A stretch of DNA of 42,337 bases from assembly GCA_003561875.1 (NCBI GenBank), contig PWVL01000009.1, positions 1 to 42,337 of the forward strand, written 5' to 3'. The position numbers and the translations under genes were made by a program. The DNA comes from Desulfuromonadales bacterium (lineage in GTDB: Bacteria > Desulfobacterota > Desulfuromonadia > Desulfuromonadales > Syntrophotaleaceae). The notes under the pieces are model-generated. The model was not told the DNA's origin and did not search any database. It saw nothing but the letters and a program-made list of their open reading frames with translations. This document shows positions 33,817 through 42,337 of this stretch, one piece after another. Position 1 is the stretch's first letter. Each line of letters opens with the position of its first letter.

Positions 33817-33852
33817 GAAAATGGGGATTGCTAAAATCCCCATTTTCTTTTT
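33817..33852 (+). terminator. Intrinsic terminator after the response regulator gene
   Basis: GAAAATGGGGAT (33817-33828) pairs perfectly with ATCCCCATTTTC (33836-33847) around a 7-base loop and is followed by a T-run. Confidence 0.9.
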
Positions 33853-33920
33853 GTTTGGCAAAGTAACAATATCGCCCTGACGAAGAGATTACCGCGGTTT
33901 TCTGGAAGGAATCCCCGTTG

Positions 33921-36569
33921 ATGAAAGCACAACTCGCCAAAGGCTATGAGCCGGCGGAAGTCGAAAAGAAGTGGTACGTTTGCTGGGAGAGCAACGGTCT
34001 TTTCCACGCCGACGAGCACTCGGCCCGGCCGGCCTATTCCATTGTGATTCCCCCTCCTAACGTGACCGGCGTGCTACACATGGGGCACGCTCTCAACAAC
34101 ACGCTGCAGGACATCCTGGCCCGCTGGATGCGCATGCGTGGTGCTGAGGTGTTGTGGCAGCCGGGCACCGACCATGCCGGCATCGCGACCCAGAACGTGG
34201 TGGAAAAGCAGCTGGCGGTCGAAAGCCGGGATCGTCACGAGATGGGCCGGGAGGGATTTGTCGAGCGGGTCTGGCAGTGGCGCGCCGAGTCCGGCGGCCA
34301 GATCATTCATCAGCTCAAGCGTCTCGGCGCCTCCTGCGACTGGCAACGGGAGCGTTTTACCATGGACGAAGGGCTGTCCCGGGCGGTGCGGGAGGTCTTC
34401 GTCAGCCTTTACGAGGAAGACCTGATTTATCGGGACAACCGCCTGATCAACTGGTGTCCCCGTTGTCACACGGCGCTGTCGGATCTGGAAGTGGAGCACG
34501 AGGAGCAGAAAGGGCAGCTCTGGCACCTGCGCTACCCGGTCAGCGGCAGCGATCGCCTGCTGGTGGTAGCCACCACCCGCCCCGAAACCATGCTTGGCGA
34601 TGCCGCGGTGGCGGGCCACCCCGATGATCTCCGCTACGCCGATTTGATCGGCCGGACGGTGCGGCTGCCCCTGGTGGACCGGGAGATTCCCATCATTGCC
34701 GATGAGTACGTGGACAAGGAGTTCGGTAGCGGCGCGGTCAAGATCACCCCGGCCCACGACTTCAACGACTTTGAGATCGGCCGTCGGCACGATCTGGAAT
34801 TCATGAATATTTTCGACGAGTCCGGTACGGTCAACGACAACGGTGGGCCCTACCGGGGTCTCGACCGCGGCGTCGCCCGGCAGCGGGTACTGGCCGATCT
34901 GGAGGCCCGGGGCCTGCTGGAGCGTACCGAAGAGCATCTTAACGCGGTGGGGGAGTGTTACCGCTGCAAGGCGGTCATCGAGCCCTACATGAGCCTGCAG
35001 TGGTACGTCAAGGTCGCCCCCCTGGCCAGAGAGGCGATTGCCGCGGTGGAGAGCGGCCGAACCCGCATCGTCCCCCGGCAGTGGGAAAAAACCTACTTCG
35101 AGTGGATGCACAACATACGCGACTGGTGCATCAGCCGGCAGATCTGGTGGGGCCATCGGATTCCCGCCTGGTTCTGTGACGATTGCGACCACATCACCGT
35201 CTCCCGCCAGGACCCCACGGCCTGCGACCGTTGCGGCAGTTCCAGGCTGCGCCAGGAGACGGACGTCCTCGATACCTGGTTTTCCTCGTCCCTGTGGCCC
35301 TTTTCCACCATGGGCTGGCCCGACAATACCCCCACCTTGCAGAAGTTCTATCCGACCTCCTGCCTGGTGACCGGTTTCGATATTCTGTTTTTCTGGGTCG
35401 CCCGCATGCTGATGATGGGCCTCAAGTTCATGGAGGATGTTCCGTTCCGGGAGGTCTACATCCACGCCCTGGTGAGGGATGCCGACGGCCAGAAGATGAG
35501 CAAGAGCAAGGGCAACGTCATCGACCCGCTGACGGTGATCGACGAATACGGCACCGACGCCTTTCGTTTCACCCTGGCGGCTTTTGCCGCTCAAGGGCGT
35601 GACATCAAGCTGTCGGTGGAGCGGATTGCCGGCTACCGCAACTTCGTCAACAAGCTGTGGAACGCCAGCCGCTTCGCCCTGATGAACCTGGAAGATTTCG
35701 ACCCCGCCGCGGTGGATCTGGCCTGTCTTGACCTGGCGCCCGCCGACCGCTGGATTCTGACCCGTCTCGGCCGGGTGGCCGACGAGGTGCAGCAGGCTCT
35801 CGTCGACTACAAATTCAACGAGGCGGCGGGGGCGCTGTATGCCTTTACCTGGCATGAATTCTGTGACTGGTACATTGAGTTGAGCAAGGAGGCGCTTTAC
35901 GGTGAGCCCGGCCCGGCCCGGACTGCGGCCCAGGCGGTGCTGTACACGGTGCTGGAGGCGCTGCTGCGTCTACTCCATCCCTTCATGCCCTTTGTCACCG
36001 AAGAGATCTGGCAGGTATTGCCGGGGCAGCGGCCGACATCCTCCATCATGCAGGCTGCCTATCCCGAAACCGGCAGCTGGCCGGCGGATACTCACGGGGC
36101 GGCACGCATGGAGCGGGTCATGGATGTGATCAAGGGGATTCGCAATATTCGCGGCGAAATGAATGTGCCGCCGGGCAAGCAGATCCCCGCCGTGCTGGAT
36201 TGTAAAACGGAGGAGGCCCGGGACATCATGGCCGAAGGCGAGGGCTATATCCGCTCCCTGGCCCGCCTCGGCGACCTGCAGTTCGGCCTGGCCATGGAAG
36301 CGCCGGGCCAGGTGGCGACCCAGGTGGCCGGCGAGGTGGAAATTCTGCTGCCGCTGGCCGATCTGATCAATGTGGAAGAGGAGAAGAAGCGTCTGCTCAA
36401 GGAGATCGCCAAGGTCGATAAAGACCTGGCCTTATTCAGCCGAAAACTGGAAAACGAAGCGTTTCTGGCCAACGCACCGCCGGAAGTGCTGGAAAAGGAC
36501 CGCGGCAAATTGCAGGACGCCCGGGAAAAACGGGCCATTCTGGAGGAGAGTCTGAAGCGGATCAGCTGA
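33921..36569 (+). CDS. valS: Valyl-tRNA synthetase
   Basis: This 882-residue class I synthetase has the HIGH motif as HMGH (53-56) in PPPNVTGVLHMGHA and the KMSKS loop near 524-528 (GQKMSKSKGN). It also has the editing domain with TTRPETMLGD, a zinc-like CDDCDH...CDRCG segment, and the C-terminal coiled coil that contacts tRNA-Val. AAGGA lies upstream; the ATG at 33921 is chosen, but the adjacent in-frame TTG at 33918 is also possible. It stands as a single gene between two terminators. Confidence 0.97.
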   Translation: MKAQLAKGYEPAEVEKKWYVCWESNGLFHADEHSARPAYSIVIPPPNVTGVLHMGHALNNTLQDILARWMRMRGAEVLWQPGTDHAGIATQNVVEKQLAVESRDRHEMGREGFVERVWQWRAESGGQIIHQLKRLGASCDWQRERFTMDEGLSRAVREVFVSLYEEDLIYRDNRLINWCPRCHTALSDLEVEHEEQKGQLWHLRYPVSGSDRLLVVATTRPETMLGDAAVAGHPDDLRYADLIGRTVRLPLVDREIPIIADEYVDKEFGSGAVKITPAHDFNDFEIGRRHDLEFMNIFDESGTVNDNGGPYRGLDRGVARQRVLADLEARGLLERTEEHLNAVGECYRCKAVIEPYMSLQWYVKVAPLAREAIAAVESGRTRIVPRQWEKTYFEWMHNIRDWCISRQIWWGHRIPAWFCDDCDHITVSRQDPTACDRCGSSRLRQETDVLDTWFSSSLWPFSTMGWPDNTPTLQKFYPTSCLVTGFDILFFWVARMLMMGLKFMEDVPFREVYIHALVRDADGQKMSKSKGNVIDPLTVIDEYGTDAFRFTLAAFAAQGRDIKLSVERIAGYRNFVNKLWNASRFALMNLEDFDPAAVDLACLDLAPADRWILTRLGRVADEVQQALVDYKFNEAAGALYAFTWHEFCDWYIELSKEALYGEPGPARTAAQAVLYTVLEALLRLLHPFMPFVTEEIWQVLPGQRPTSSIMQAAYPETGSWPADTHGAARMERVMDVIKGIRNIRGEMNVPPGKQIPAVLDCKTEEARDIMAEGEGYIRSLARLGDLQFGLAMEAPGQVATQVAGEVEILLPLADLINVEEEKKRLLKEIAKVDKDLALFSRKLENEAFLANAPPEVLEKDRGKLQDAREKRAILEESLKRIS

Positions 36570-36619
36570 AGATGACAAAACCGCGGCACTTCCAACAAAA
36601 GCGCCGTCCTTGGACTGTG

Positions 36620-36656
36620 AGCCGATGCTCGGGTTTTACCGGGCATCGGCTTTTTT
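36620..36656 (+). terminator. Intrinsic terminator after valS
   Basis: AGCCGATGCTCGG (36620-36632) pairs with CCGGGCATCGGCT (36639-36651) with a single G-U pair and a six-base loop, followed by five more Ts. It lies between convergent valS and ptsP. Confidence 0.92.
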
Positions 36657-36677
36657 ACGCTCTGTGCAAGGGCCGCT

Positions 36678-39041
36678 TCAGCGGAGTAGCAGCACGTCGT
36701 CACTGTGCTGCAACGCCTCCTGCAGATGGTGCGTCAAGCTGCTGCGAATCCGGGTACTGTCCGGTAGCCCGAGGGCGGTTGCCGCGGCCTGTTCGGCAGT
36801 TTCCAGGGAGAGATGGTGCAAGAGCCCCTTGATGCGGGGAATGAAGGGGGCCGCCATGGAGAATTCACGAATGCCGAGGCCCAGCAGCAGCATGAACTGG
36901 GCCGGGTCCGAGGCCATCTCGCCGCACAGGCAGAGCCCCTTGCCGTGCCGCCCGGCCACCGCCACCATCTTCTGCAGGGCGAGCAGGACCGCCGGGTGCA
37001 GCGGGTCGTAGTACCTGCTGACCAGGGGGTTGTTGCGGTCGGCGGCCAGCAGGTATTGAATCAGGTCGTTGGTTCCCAGGGAGAAGAAGTCGGCATGTTC
37101 GGCCAGTTGATCGGCAATGGCGACGGCCGCCGGCACTTCGATCATCACCCCGACGGGGATGCCGCCGTCAAAGGCCCGGCCTTCGGCGCTCAGGGTCCGG
37201 CAGGCGTCGGCAAGCACCTCCCGGCAGGCGCGAATCTCCTCAAGACTGCTGATCATGGGCAGAAGCAGCCGCACCGAGCCGTGGCAGGCCGCCATCAGAA
37301 TGGCCTCGATCTGGGTCTGAAAGATGTCCCGGTTGTCCAGGGAAACCCGTACCGAACGCCAGCCCATAAAGGGATTGGGCTCTTGGGGGACGGGGAAATA
37401 GGGCAGTCCCTTGTCGCCGCCGATATCCAGGGTGCGGATGGTCACCGACTGTCCGCCAAAGCCCTCGATCATTCGCGCGTAGAGCTGGTATTGCTCCTCC
37501 CGGGTCGGAAAATCGCCGCGAATCATGTAGGGAAACTCGGTGCGGTACAGACCGACCCCGTCGGCCCCGTTGCGCAAAGCCACCAGCGTATCGCTCACCA
37601 GGCCGATATTGGCCCGCAACACCACGGGGATGCCGTCCCGGGTGATGGCCGGAAGGCGGGCGAACTCTTCCAGCCGGCCGGACACCAGCCGTGCCTCTTC
37701 CTGCAGGCGCCCGTATTCCTCGACAATGGCCGGTGACGGCGAAACGTACAGGCAGCCGGAATTGGCGTCGAGAATCACCTGCTTTTCCGGGGTGATGACC
37801 TTGACTGCCCCCTTCACCCCGACCAGGGCCGGAATACCGAGGGAGCGGGCCATGATCACCGCATGGGAATTGTTTTCCCCCGACTCGGTGACTATGCCCA
37901 GAATCTTTTCGTGATCCAGGGCGGCCATGTCCGAAGGGAGGATTTCCCTGGCGACAAGAATGCCGGGAAATTTCAGTACCAGAGCCTGGTCCTCCCGCCC
38001 GTCGAGATTGGCGGCCAGGCGCCGGCCGATATCCTTCATGTCGGCGGCTCGTTCGCGCAGGTAGACGTCTTCCATCCGTTCAAAGGCGCCGATGTATTCT
38101 TCCACCACCTGTTTGACCGCGTAGGCGGCACAGCGCCCGCCTTGAATCTGCTGTTGCAGCCGCTGCAGAAATGCCCGGTCCTCGAGAATCATCAGATGAG
38201 TATGAAAAATCGCGGCATCGTCCGGGGTCAGCCGTTCGGCCACCCGTTTTTCCAGAAAGATGGTCTGGATGCGGGTCTTTTCCAGGGCCTCGTCGATGCG
38301 CCGCAATTCCAGTTCGACGTCGACGCGAGACTCGTCGAGAAATTCCACGATGCCGCCGGTTTCCACCAGAATGTGGGCCGGGCCGCAGGCCAGGCCGGGG
38401 CAGGCGGCACTGCCCCTCAGGAGCCCTTCAGGTTCCGCAACCGTCTCTCCGGTCGGTCGGGGCACGGTGCCCTGATCCGTCTCCGTGGCGACCCCGAGGT
38501 CTTCCCTGCGGTCTTTCTGCTGAATGCGGTCGAGAAGCCGGGCGTTGATGACGATGAAGGCGACCTGAAAGGCGATGGCCGACAGGGCATCGATCTCCAC
38601 AGAGGTAAACCGCCGGGCTTCGCGGGTCTGAATGACCAGCACCCCGATGACCAGCTTGCGGTCAAAGAGGGGAATGCCCAGAAAGGATTGGAACCGTTCC
38701 TCGCCCGTTTCTTTGAAATAGCGGTAGCGAGGGTGCTGCCGGGCTCTCTCGGTGGCCACGACGCGTTTCTTTTCCACCACCAGCCCGGTCAGGCCTTCGT
38801 CCAGCTGCATGGTGACGCAGCCTACCGAATCGGCTGCCAGTCCGTGGGTGGCACAGAGACTCAGAGTGGTCGGGCTTCGGTCGTCAAGCAGGTAGATGGA
38901 GCAGACATCCGCCGCCGTGCGTCGGGCCACCAGGTTCACAATGTTGTTCAGGGTTTCGGTAAGATCGTGGGACTGCAGGATCAGGGCGCTGATGTCGGCC
39001 AGGGTGGTGACACCCAGTTGCTTTGTGCTGGCTTTGGGCAT
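36678..39041 (-). CDS. ptsP: PEP-protein phosphotransferase of the nitrogen PTS (PtsP, EI-Ntr)
   Basis: This 787-residue protein has an N-terminal GAF domain (about 15-170), a linker, then the enzyme I region. The phosphohistidine is H393 in GENNSHAVIMARSLGIPALVG, and the PEP-binding barrel has the active cysteine in LCLCGEMASDP near 735. EI-Ntr takes phosphate from PEP and passes it to NPr and then to EIIA-Ntr, signalling nitrogen and potassium status; the GAF domain senses glutamine or 2-oxoglutarate in relatives. The usual T in the GG.TSH motif is N here, a mild deviation. NPr and EIIA genes are not in the window. A hairpin with GGCGCC arms (39079-39095) lies just upstream. Confidence 0.93.
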   Translation of the reverse strand: MPKASTKQLGVTTLADISALILQSHDLTETLNNIVNLVARRTAADVCSIYLLDDRSPTTLSLCATHGLAADSVGCVTMQLDEGLTGLVVEKKRVVATERARQHPRYRYFKETGEERFQSFLGIPLFDRKLVIGVLVIQTREARRFTSVEIDALSAIAFQVAFIVINARLLDRIQQKDRREDLGVATETDQGTVPRPTGETVAEPEGLLRGSAACPGLACGPAHILVETGGIVEFLDESRVDVELELRRIDEALEKTRIQTIFLEKRVAERLTPDDAAIFHTHLMILEDRAFLQRLQQQIQGGRCAAYAVKQVVEEYIGAFERMEDVYLRERAADMKDIGRRLAANLDGREDQALVLKFPGILVAREILPSDMAALDHEKILGIVTESGENNSHAVIMARSLGIPALVGVKGAVKVITPEKQVILDANSGCLYVSPSPAIVEEYGRLQEEARLVSGRLEEFARLPAITRDGIPVVLRANIGLVSDTLVALRNGADGVGLYRTEFPYMIRGDFPTREEQYQLYARMIEGFGGQSVTIRTLDIGGDKGLPYFPVPQEPNPFMGWRSVRVSLDNRDIFQTQIEAILMAACHGSVRLLLPMISSLEEIRACREVLADACRTLSAEGRAFDGGIPVGVMIEVPAAVAIADQLAEHADFFSLGTNDLIQYLLAADRNNPLVSRYYDPLHPAVLLALQKMVAVAGRHGKGLCLCGEMASDPAQFMLLLGLGIREFSMAAPFIPRIKGLLHHLSLETAEQAAATALGLPDSTRIRSSLTHHLQEALQHSDDVLLLR

Positions 39042-39118
39042 GGCGGGCGAACACTTTCAGATTGAGAGGCGCAAAGGAGGCGCCGGAGCGGCGCCGGATC
39101 TCACGGCAGCCTAAAATG

Positions 39119-40129
39119 TCACGTGTCGCGGTTAGAATCGGATGAGTAGCGAAACCGGCCGACGGAGGCGCTGTTGTAGCAGGCCGCCAGATGGCCGCCG
39201 CCCTGGTTCTCCAAAGGCGGTGCCACTTCCCGACAAAGGTCCCGGGCATAGGGACAGCGGGGATGAAAGTGGCACCCTGGCGGCGGCGAAAGAGGCGAGG
39301 GCAGCTCGCCCCGCAGCAGCTTACGACAGCGGCGACGTTCCGGGTCCGGCACCGGCACCGCGTTGAGCAGGGCCTCCGTATAGGGGTGGCGGGGTGCGCG
39401 GTAGAGCGCTTCGGCGTCGGCCAGTTCAACGATGCGGCCAAGGTACATCACCGCCACCCGGTCGCTGATATGTTCCACCACCGACAGGTCGTGGGCGATG
39501 AACAGGTAGGTCAGAGAGAACTCCTGCTGAATATCCTGCAGCAGGTTGATGATCTGCGCCTGAATGGACAGGTCCAGGGCGGACACCGGTTCGTCGGCGA
39601 CGATCAGGCTGGGACGTACCGCCAGGGCCCGGGCGATGCCGATGCGCTGGCGCTGGCCGCCGGAAAATTCGTGGGGATAACGGTCGATATGCGCCGCATC
39701 GAGGCCGACCACCTGCAGCAGCCGCAACACCTCCCGGCGCAGTTCCCGACCCTTGGCCAGCCGGTGAATCACCAGGGGCTCCGAGATGCTGTCGCCAATC
39801 CGCCGCCGCGGGTTGAGGGACGCGTAGGGATCCTGAAAAATCATCTGCAGGTCCCGGCGCAGAGGCCGCATGGCCCGGGCCGGCCGCCGCAGGATGTCTT
39901 CACCGCGAAACATGACGCTGCCTGCATCCGGTTCCACCAGCCGCAGCAGGGCCTTGCCGGTCGTGGACTTGCCGCAGCCCGATTCGCCCACCAGACCGAG
40001 GGTTTCGCCCCGGCGCAAGACAAAGGAAACGCCGTCCACCGCCCTCAGCAGCGGGCGCTTCGCGCCGGGCAGGACCGTTGTACAGGCAAAGGTTTTGGTC
40101 AGATTGCGGACCTCGAGCAAGGGTTCCAT
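39119..40129 (-). CDS. Oligopeptide/dipeptide ABC transporter ATPase, OppF/DppF type
   Basis: This 336-residue ABC ATPase has Walker A GESGCGKS, the signature SGGQRQRIGIARAL, Walker B LIVADEPVSALD, and the C-terminal peptide-transporter extension with the cysteine motif FHPRCPYARDLC. It would power import of peptides or nickel-like substrates at the inner membrane. Its ATG immediately abuts the stop of the OppD-like gene with no gap, so the two are co-translated. No permease or binding protein gene is adjacent. Confidence 0.92.
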   Translation of the reverse strand: MEPLLEVRNLTKTFACTTVLPGAKRPLLRAVDGVSFVLRRGETLGLVGESGCGKSTTGKALLRLVEPDAGSVMFRGEDILRRPARAMRPLRRDLQMIFQDPYASLNPRRRIGDSISEPLVIHRLAKGRELRREVLRLLQVVGLDAAHIDRYPHEFSGGQRQRIGIARALAVRPSLIVADEPVSALDLSIQAQIINLLQDIQQEFSLTYLFIAHDLSVVEHISDRVAVMYLGRIVELADAEALYRAPRHPYTEALLNAVPVPDPERRRCRKLLRGELPSPLSPPPGCHFHPRCPYARDLCREVAPPLENQGGGHLAACYNSASVGRFRYSSDSNRDT

Positions 40130-41086
40130 CTACCGACTCCAACATCGAACCAGATGGCCGGGCTCGACTTCCGTGAGCGGCGGCAGTTTGTTGCGGAGGG
40201 GGGCGAAGGGTGGGTCGAGGCGGTCGAGAAAGGACGGACCGCCGCCGGCCGCTGCCGTTTCGGCGGCACCGGCAATCACCTGCAGCCGGGGCTGCTTGTG
40301 TCCGAGGCGCGGAATGCAGTGCAGCAGACCCTGGGTGTAGGGGTGCCGGGGATCACGGAACAGGGTCGCCGTGGGCGCCTGTTCCATGATCAGTCCGCCG
40401 TTCATGATGGCGACCTTGTCGGCGGTTTCGGCGACGATGCCCAGATCATGAGTAATCAGCAGAGTCGCCATGCGCCGCTCCTCCTTGAGTCGCTCCAGCA
40501 GATCCAGAATCTGCGCCTGAATGGTGACATCCAGAGCCGTGGTCGGTTCGTCGGCGATGAGCAGCTCGGGGTCGCAGGCCAGGGCCATGGCGATCACCAC
40601 GCGCTGACGCATGCCGCCGGAAAGCTGATGGGGGTACTCGCCCAGCCGCCGCCGGGCATCGCCAATGCCGACCTGGCCCAGCAGGCGGGCCGCTCCGTCC
40701 AGAGCCTGCCGGGTAGGCAGGTCGCGGTGCAGGCGCAGCACCTCGGCGATCTGTTCGCCTACCGTCAACACCGGGTTCAGCGCGGTCATGGGCTCCTGAA
40801 AGACCATGGAGATGCGGTTGCCGCGAATCCGGCGCATCTCGTTGGGGGGCAAACGCCGCAGGTCTTCCCCCTGAAACAGCAGCTCCCCTTCCACCACCCG
40901 CCCCGGCGGCTGCACCAACCGCAGCAGGGACAGGGCGGTAACCGATTTGCCGCAGCCCGATTCGCCCACCAGGGCCAGGGTTTCACCGCGCTCGATGGTG
41001 AATTCGATGCCCCGCACCGCCTTGACCAGCCCGGCGGAAGTAAAAAAATAGGTCGTCAGGTTGCGCACATCGAGCAGCGGAGTCAT
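40130..41086 (-). CDS. Oligopeptide/dipeptide ABC transporter ATPase, OppD/DppD type
   Basis: This 318-residue ABC ATPase has Walker A GESGCGKS, signature [14 protein letters not shown], Walker [13 protein letters not shown], and switch histidine LITHDLG. The C-terminal extension is short: the usual cysteine cluster (CPFAPRCPYA) is missing and only the closing PGHLVRCW remains. In typical operons the binding protein and two permeases precede the D and F ATPases. Here the upstream neighbour is a divergent PHP gene, so permeases must lie elsewhere or be lost. A candidate promoter lies at 41117-41145. Confidence 0.92.
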   Translation of the reverse strand: MTPLLDVRNLTTYFFTSAGLVKAVRGIEFTIERGETLALVGESGCGKSVTALSLLRLVQPPGRVVEGELLFQGEDLRRLPPNEMRRIRGNRISMVFQEPMTALNPVLTVGEQIAEVLRLHRDLPTRQALDGAARLLGQVGIGDARRRLGEYPHQLSGGMRQRVVIAMALACDPELLIADEPTTALDVTIQAQILDLLERLKEERRMATLLITHDLGIVAETADKVAIMNGGLIMEQAPTATLFRDPRHPYTQGLLHCIPRLGHKQPRLQVIAGAAETAAAGGGPSFLDRLDPPFAPLRNKLPPLTEVEPGHLVRCWSR

Positions 41087-41116
41087 GGCCGTTTCCGAAA
41101 GAAGTTGGAGGCAACA

Positions 41117-41145
41117 AAGCTACATGGATTCGCGCAGGCGGTCAA
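41117..41145 (-). promoter_or_regulatory. Candidate promoter of the oppD-oppF pair
   Basis: On the coding strand TTGACC (41145-41140), a 17-base spacer and TAGCTT (41122-41117) lie about 30 bases before the ATG. The -35 is strong and the -10 is moderate. Confidence 0.4.
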
Positions 41146-41251
41146 GTTGATCCAGGCGCTATCTCACTGCGCAAAAGTGACCGCCGTGCTAGGATGAGGC
41201 TGTCGGTAATTCACAACCGTTCCTTTCTTGCTCAGTCTGAAGGAGAAGGCC

Positions 41252-42133
41252 GTGACCCGGTGGATCGACCTGCATCTGCACAGCACCTGCTCTGACGGCG
41301 CCCTGTCGCCCGCAGAGCTGATTCGTCGCGCCGCGGCGGCCGGCCTGACCGCCGTCGCCCTTGCCGATCACGACAATGTGGACGGCATCGACGAAGCCCT
41401 GGCGGCCGGTGCCGAAGCCGCCGTCGAGGTGCTGCCCGGCGTCGAGCTTTCGGTGGTCTGGGAAGACTTTCAGGACATTCATCTGCTCGGCTACGGTTTC
41501 GATCACCATCACCGGGAGTTGCAAGCCGCCCTGCGGGAGTTCCGCGCCTTTCGCGAAGGGCGCAACGGACAGATCGTTGAGGCCGTCAACCGGCAACTTG
41601 CCGAAGAAGGTGCGCCGCCCCTGGATTTCGGCGCCATTCGGCAACGGGCCAAAGGCACCTTCGGACGTCCCCACATTGCCCTGGAGCTCATGGCCCGTCA
41701 CCTGGTTCGGAGCAAGGAAGAAGCCTTTGAACGCTATCTGGTGCCCTGCAACGTGCCCAAGCGCTACTTCCCCCTGCCCGAAGCCATTGCCCTGATCCAC
41801 CGGGCCGGCGGCGTTACCTCCCTGGCCCATCCCCTGTTGATCAGTCGCGACCGAAGCGAGCTGCGGCGACTCCTCGACGCCTTTGCCGAATACGGACTGG
41901 ACGGCATTGAAGCCTTCAGCAATCAGGCGGACAATGACGATACGGACTGGCTGCAAAGCGAAGCCCGCCGCCGCGGGCTGCTGATCACCGGCGGCTCCGA
42001 CTACCACGGTGGCCCCGACAGCGAAATCGTCATTGGCGGCGGCCGCGGCAACCTGCGCGTCCCCTATGCCTGCCTGGAAGCACTCAGTACCGCCCTTGCA
42101 CAGCGCAACCACTCCGGCCTGCAGCGGGGCTGA
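41252..42133 (+). CDS. PHP-domain phosphoesterase (RNase AM/YciV-like)
   Basis: This 293-residue protein has the PHP metal motifs HLHSTCSDG, LADHDNVDG, PGVELS, RPHIA, SLAHP and GSDYHG. YciV (RNase AM) relatives hydrolyse 3',5'-nucleotide phosphates or short RNAs and act in the cytoplasm. The start is the GTG at 41252, six bases after AAGGAG; the in-frame start at 41228 adds eight residues that overlap that ribosome site. It is divergent from oppD. No terminator hairpin follows before the REP-like motif. Confidence 0.88.
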   Translation: MTRWIDLHLHSTCSDGALSPAELIRRAAAAGLTAVALADHDNVDGIDEALAAGAEAAVEVLPGVELSVVWEDFQDIHLLGYGFDHHHRELQAALREFRAFREGRNGQIVEAVNRQLAEEGAPPLDFGAIRQRAKGTFGRPHIALELMARHLVRSKEEAFERYLVPCNVPKRYFPLPEAIALIHRAGGVTSLAHPLLISRDRSELRRLLDAFAEYGLDGIEAFSNQADNDDTDWLQSEARRRGLLITGGSDYHGGPDSEIVIGGGRGNLRVPYACLEALSTALAQRNHSGLQRG

Positions 42134-42190
42134 TCCTCATCCTCAGTGTGTAAACTTTAGAAATATCACATAAAAAGACATTGTAATTTC

Positions 42191-42209
42191 GGGGACAGTA
42201 TATTTAATT
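42191..42209. repeat. REP-like arm beside the RAYT fragment
   Basis: GGGGACAGTATATTTAATT is a close relative (15 of 19 identical) of the left arm at 622-640. The expected opposing arm is not seen within the window. Confidence 0.5.
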
Positions 42210-42221
42210 GACAGCAAATTT

Positions 42222-42337
42222 CATCTGCTATTCTTAGCCCATGTTACGCAACGCGGCAACCGCCGCCAACAGACCTTTTTCCATGACGGTGACTATGAGG
42301 CCTCTATCGACCTGATGGCCGAGTGGTGCGGCAAACA
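42222..42337 (+). pseudogene. RAYT (REP-associated Y1 transposase) fragment, N-terminus missing
   Basis: From 42240 the frame reads HVTQRGNRRQQTFFHDGDYE followed by LMAEWCGK after a few residues, a close match to the beginning of REP-associated tyrosine transposases. Intact members have about 15-20 residues before HVTQRGN, usually starting with a methionine and basic residues. Here the frame upstream (to 42174) has no ATG and runs straight into the REP-like motif. The rest lies beyond the window, so the C-terminal state, including the catalytic HxH and tyrosine, is unknown. Confidence 0.65.

Noticed and set aside
32440-33861. 473-codon minus-strand frame
   Set aside because: Antisense to the acidic response regulator; the E/D-rich codons read as F/L/R-rich on the other strand.
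34074-35855. 593-codon minus-strand frame
   Set aside because: Antisense to valS, with no recognisable domain.
39191-41197. 668-codon plus-strand frame across the ABC ATPase genes
   Set aside because: Antisense to two clear ABC ATPase genes, with composition typical of a shadow frame (rich in G, Q, H, R).
1-42337. CRISPR array, prophage or complete defence system
   Set aside because: No regularly spaced repeats, phage structural genes or intact defence genes were seen on reading through; the only defence-like trace is the AlbA_2/Schlafen tail at 692-931.

Overview
The window looks like chromosomal DNA of a moderately GC-rich member of the Desulfuromonadales (Desulfuromonas/Pelobacter/Geobacter relatives). 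This is inferred from the gene content: a MucR/Ros regulator, a GAF-containing PtsP, SecA with a C-terminal SEC-C zinc motif, abundant PilZ/HD-GYP proteins, and RAYT-type REP palindromes. No rRNA, tRNA, CRISPR array or intact transposase was found.

Layout. Positions 1-950 are a graveyard: the start of a zinc-ribbon gene running off the left edge, a frameshifted and doubly truncated ParA remnant, a decayed REP-like palindrome, and the tail of an AlbA_2/Schlafen-type protein. Positions 958-2980 hold small housekeeping-type genes (DUF3024, YciH/SUI1, a YbiI-like zinc finger) and a lycopene-cyclase-like membrane protein. Positions 3085-10102 run leftwards: a dihydrolipoamide-dehydrogenase-like enzyme, a MgtC/DUF4010 membrane protein, an HI0933-family flavoprotein, MobA, an FdhD remnant, a cysteine desulfurase and a Cam-type gamma carbonic anhydrase. 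Next come a BCP peroxiredoxin, a FadL-family porin and a methyltransferase.

Positions 13738-18158 carry a two-gene cyclic-di-GMP module: a tandem-PilZ protein with a large, possibly acyltransferase-like C-terminal half, translationally coupled to a sensor-GAF-HD-GYP-PilZ protein. Positions 18385-30295 are conserved housekeeping genes: rarA, nadK, recN, a short ArgA-like acetyltransferase, an M23 peptidase, secA, argJ, deoC and deoB, the last three chained by overlapping ends. Positions 30353-33774 are regulatory: a pseudo-receiver PilZ protein, MucR, an AT-rich 670-base intergenic region, and a response regulator with a long acidic linker. valS, ptsP, an orphan OppD/OppF ATPase pair and a PHP phosphoesterase follow. 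The right edge enters a RAYT transposase that lacks its N-terminus and sits beside another REP-like motif.

The best candidates for undescribed biology are the PilZ/HD-GYP pair with its structured leader and its compositional break, and the acidic response regulator with its structured leader. The loss of FdhD between its two functional partners (cysteine desulfurase and MobA) is the clearest case of gene decay inside an otherwise intact operon.
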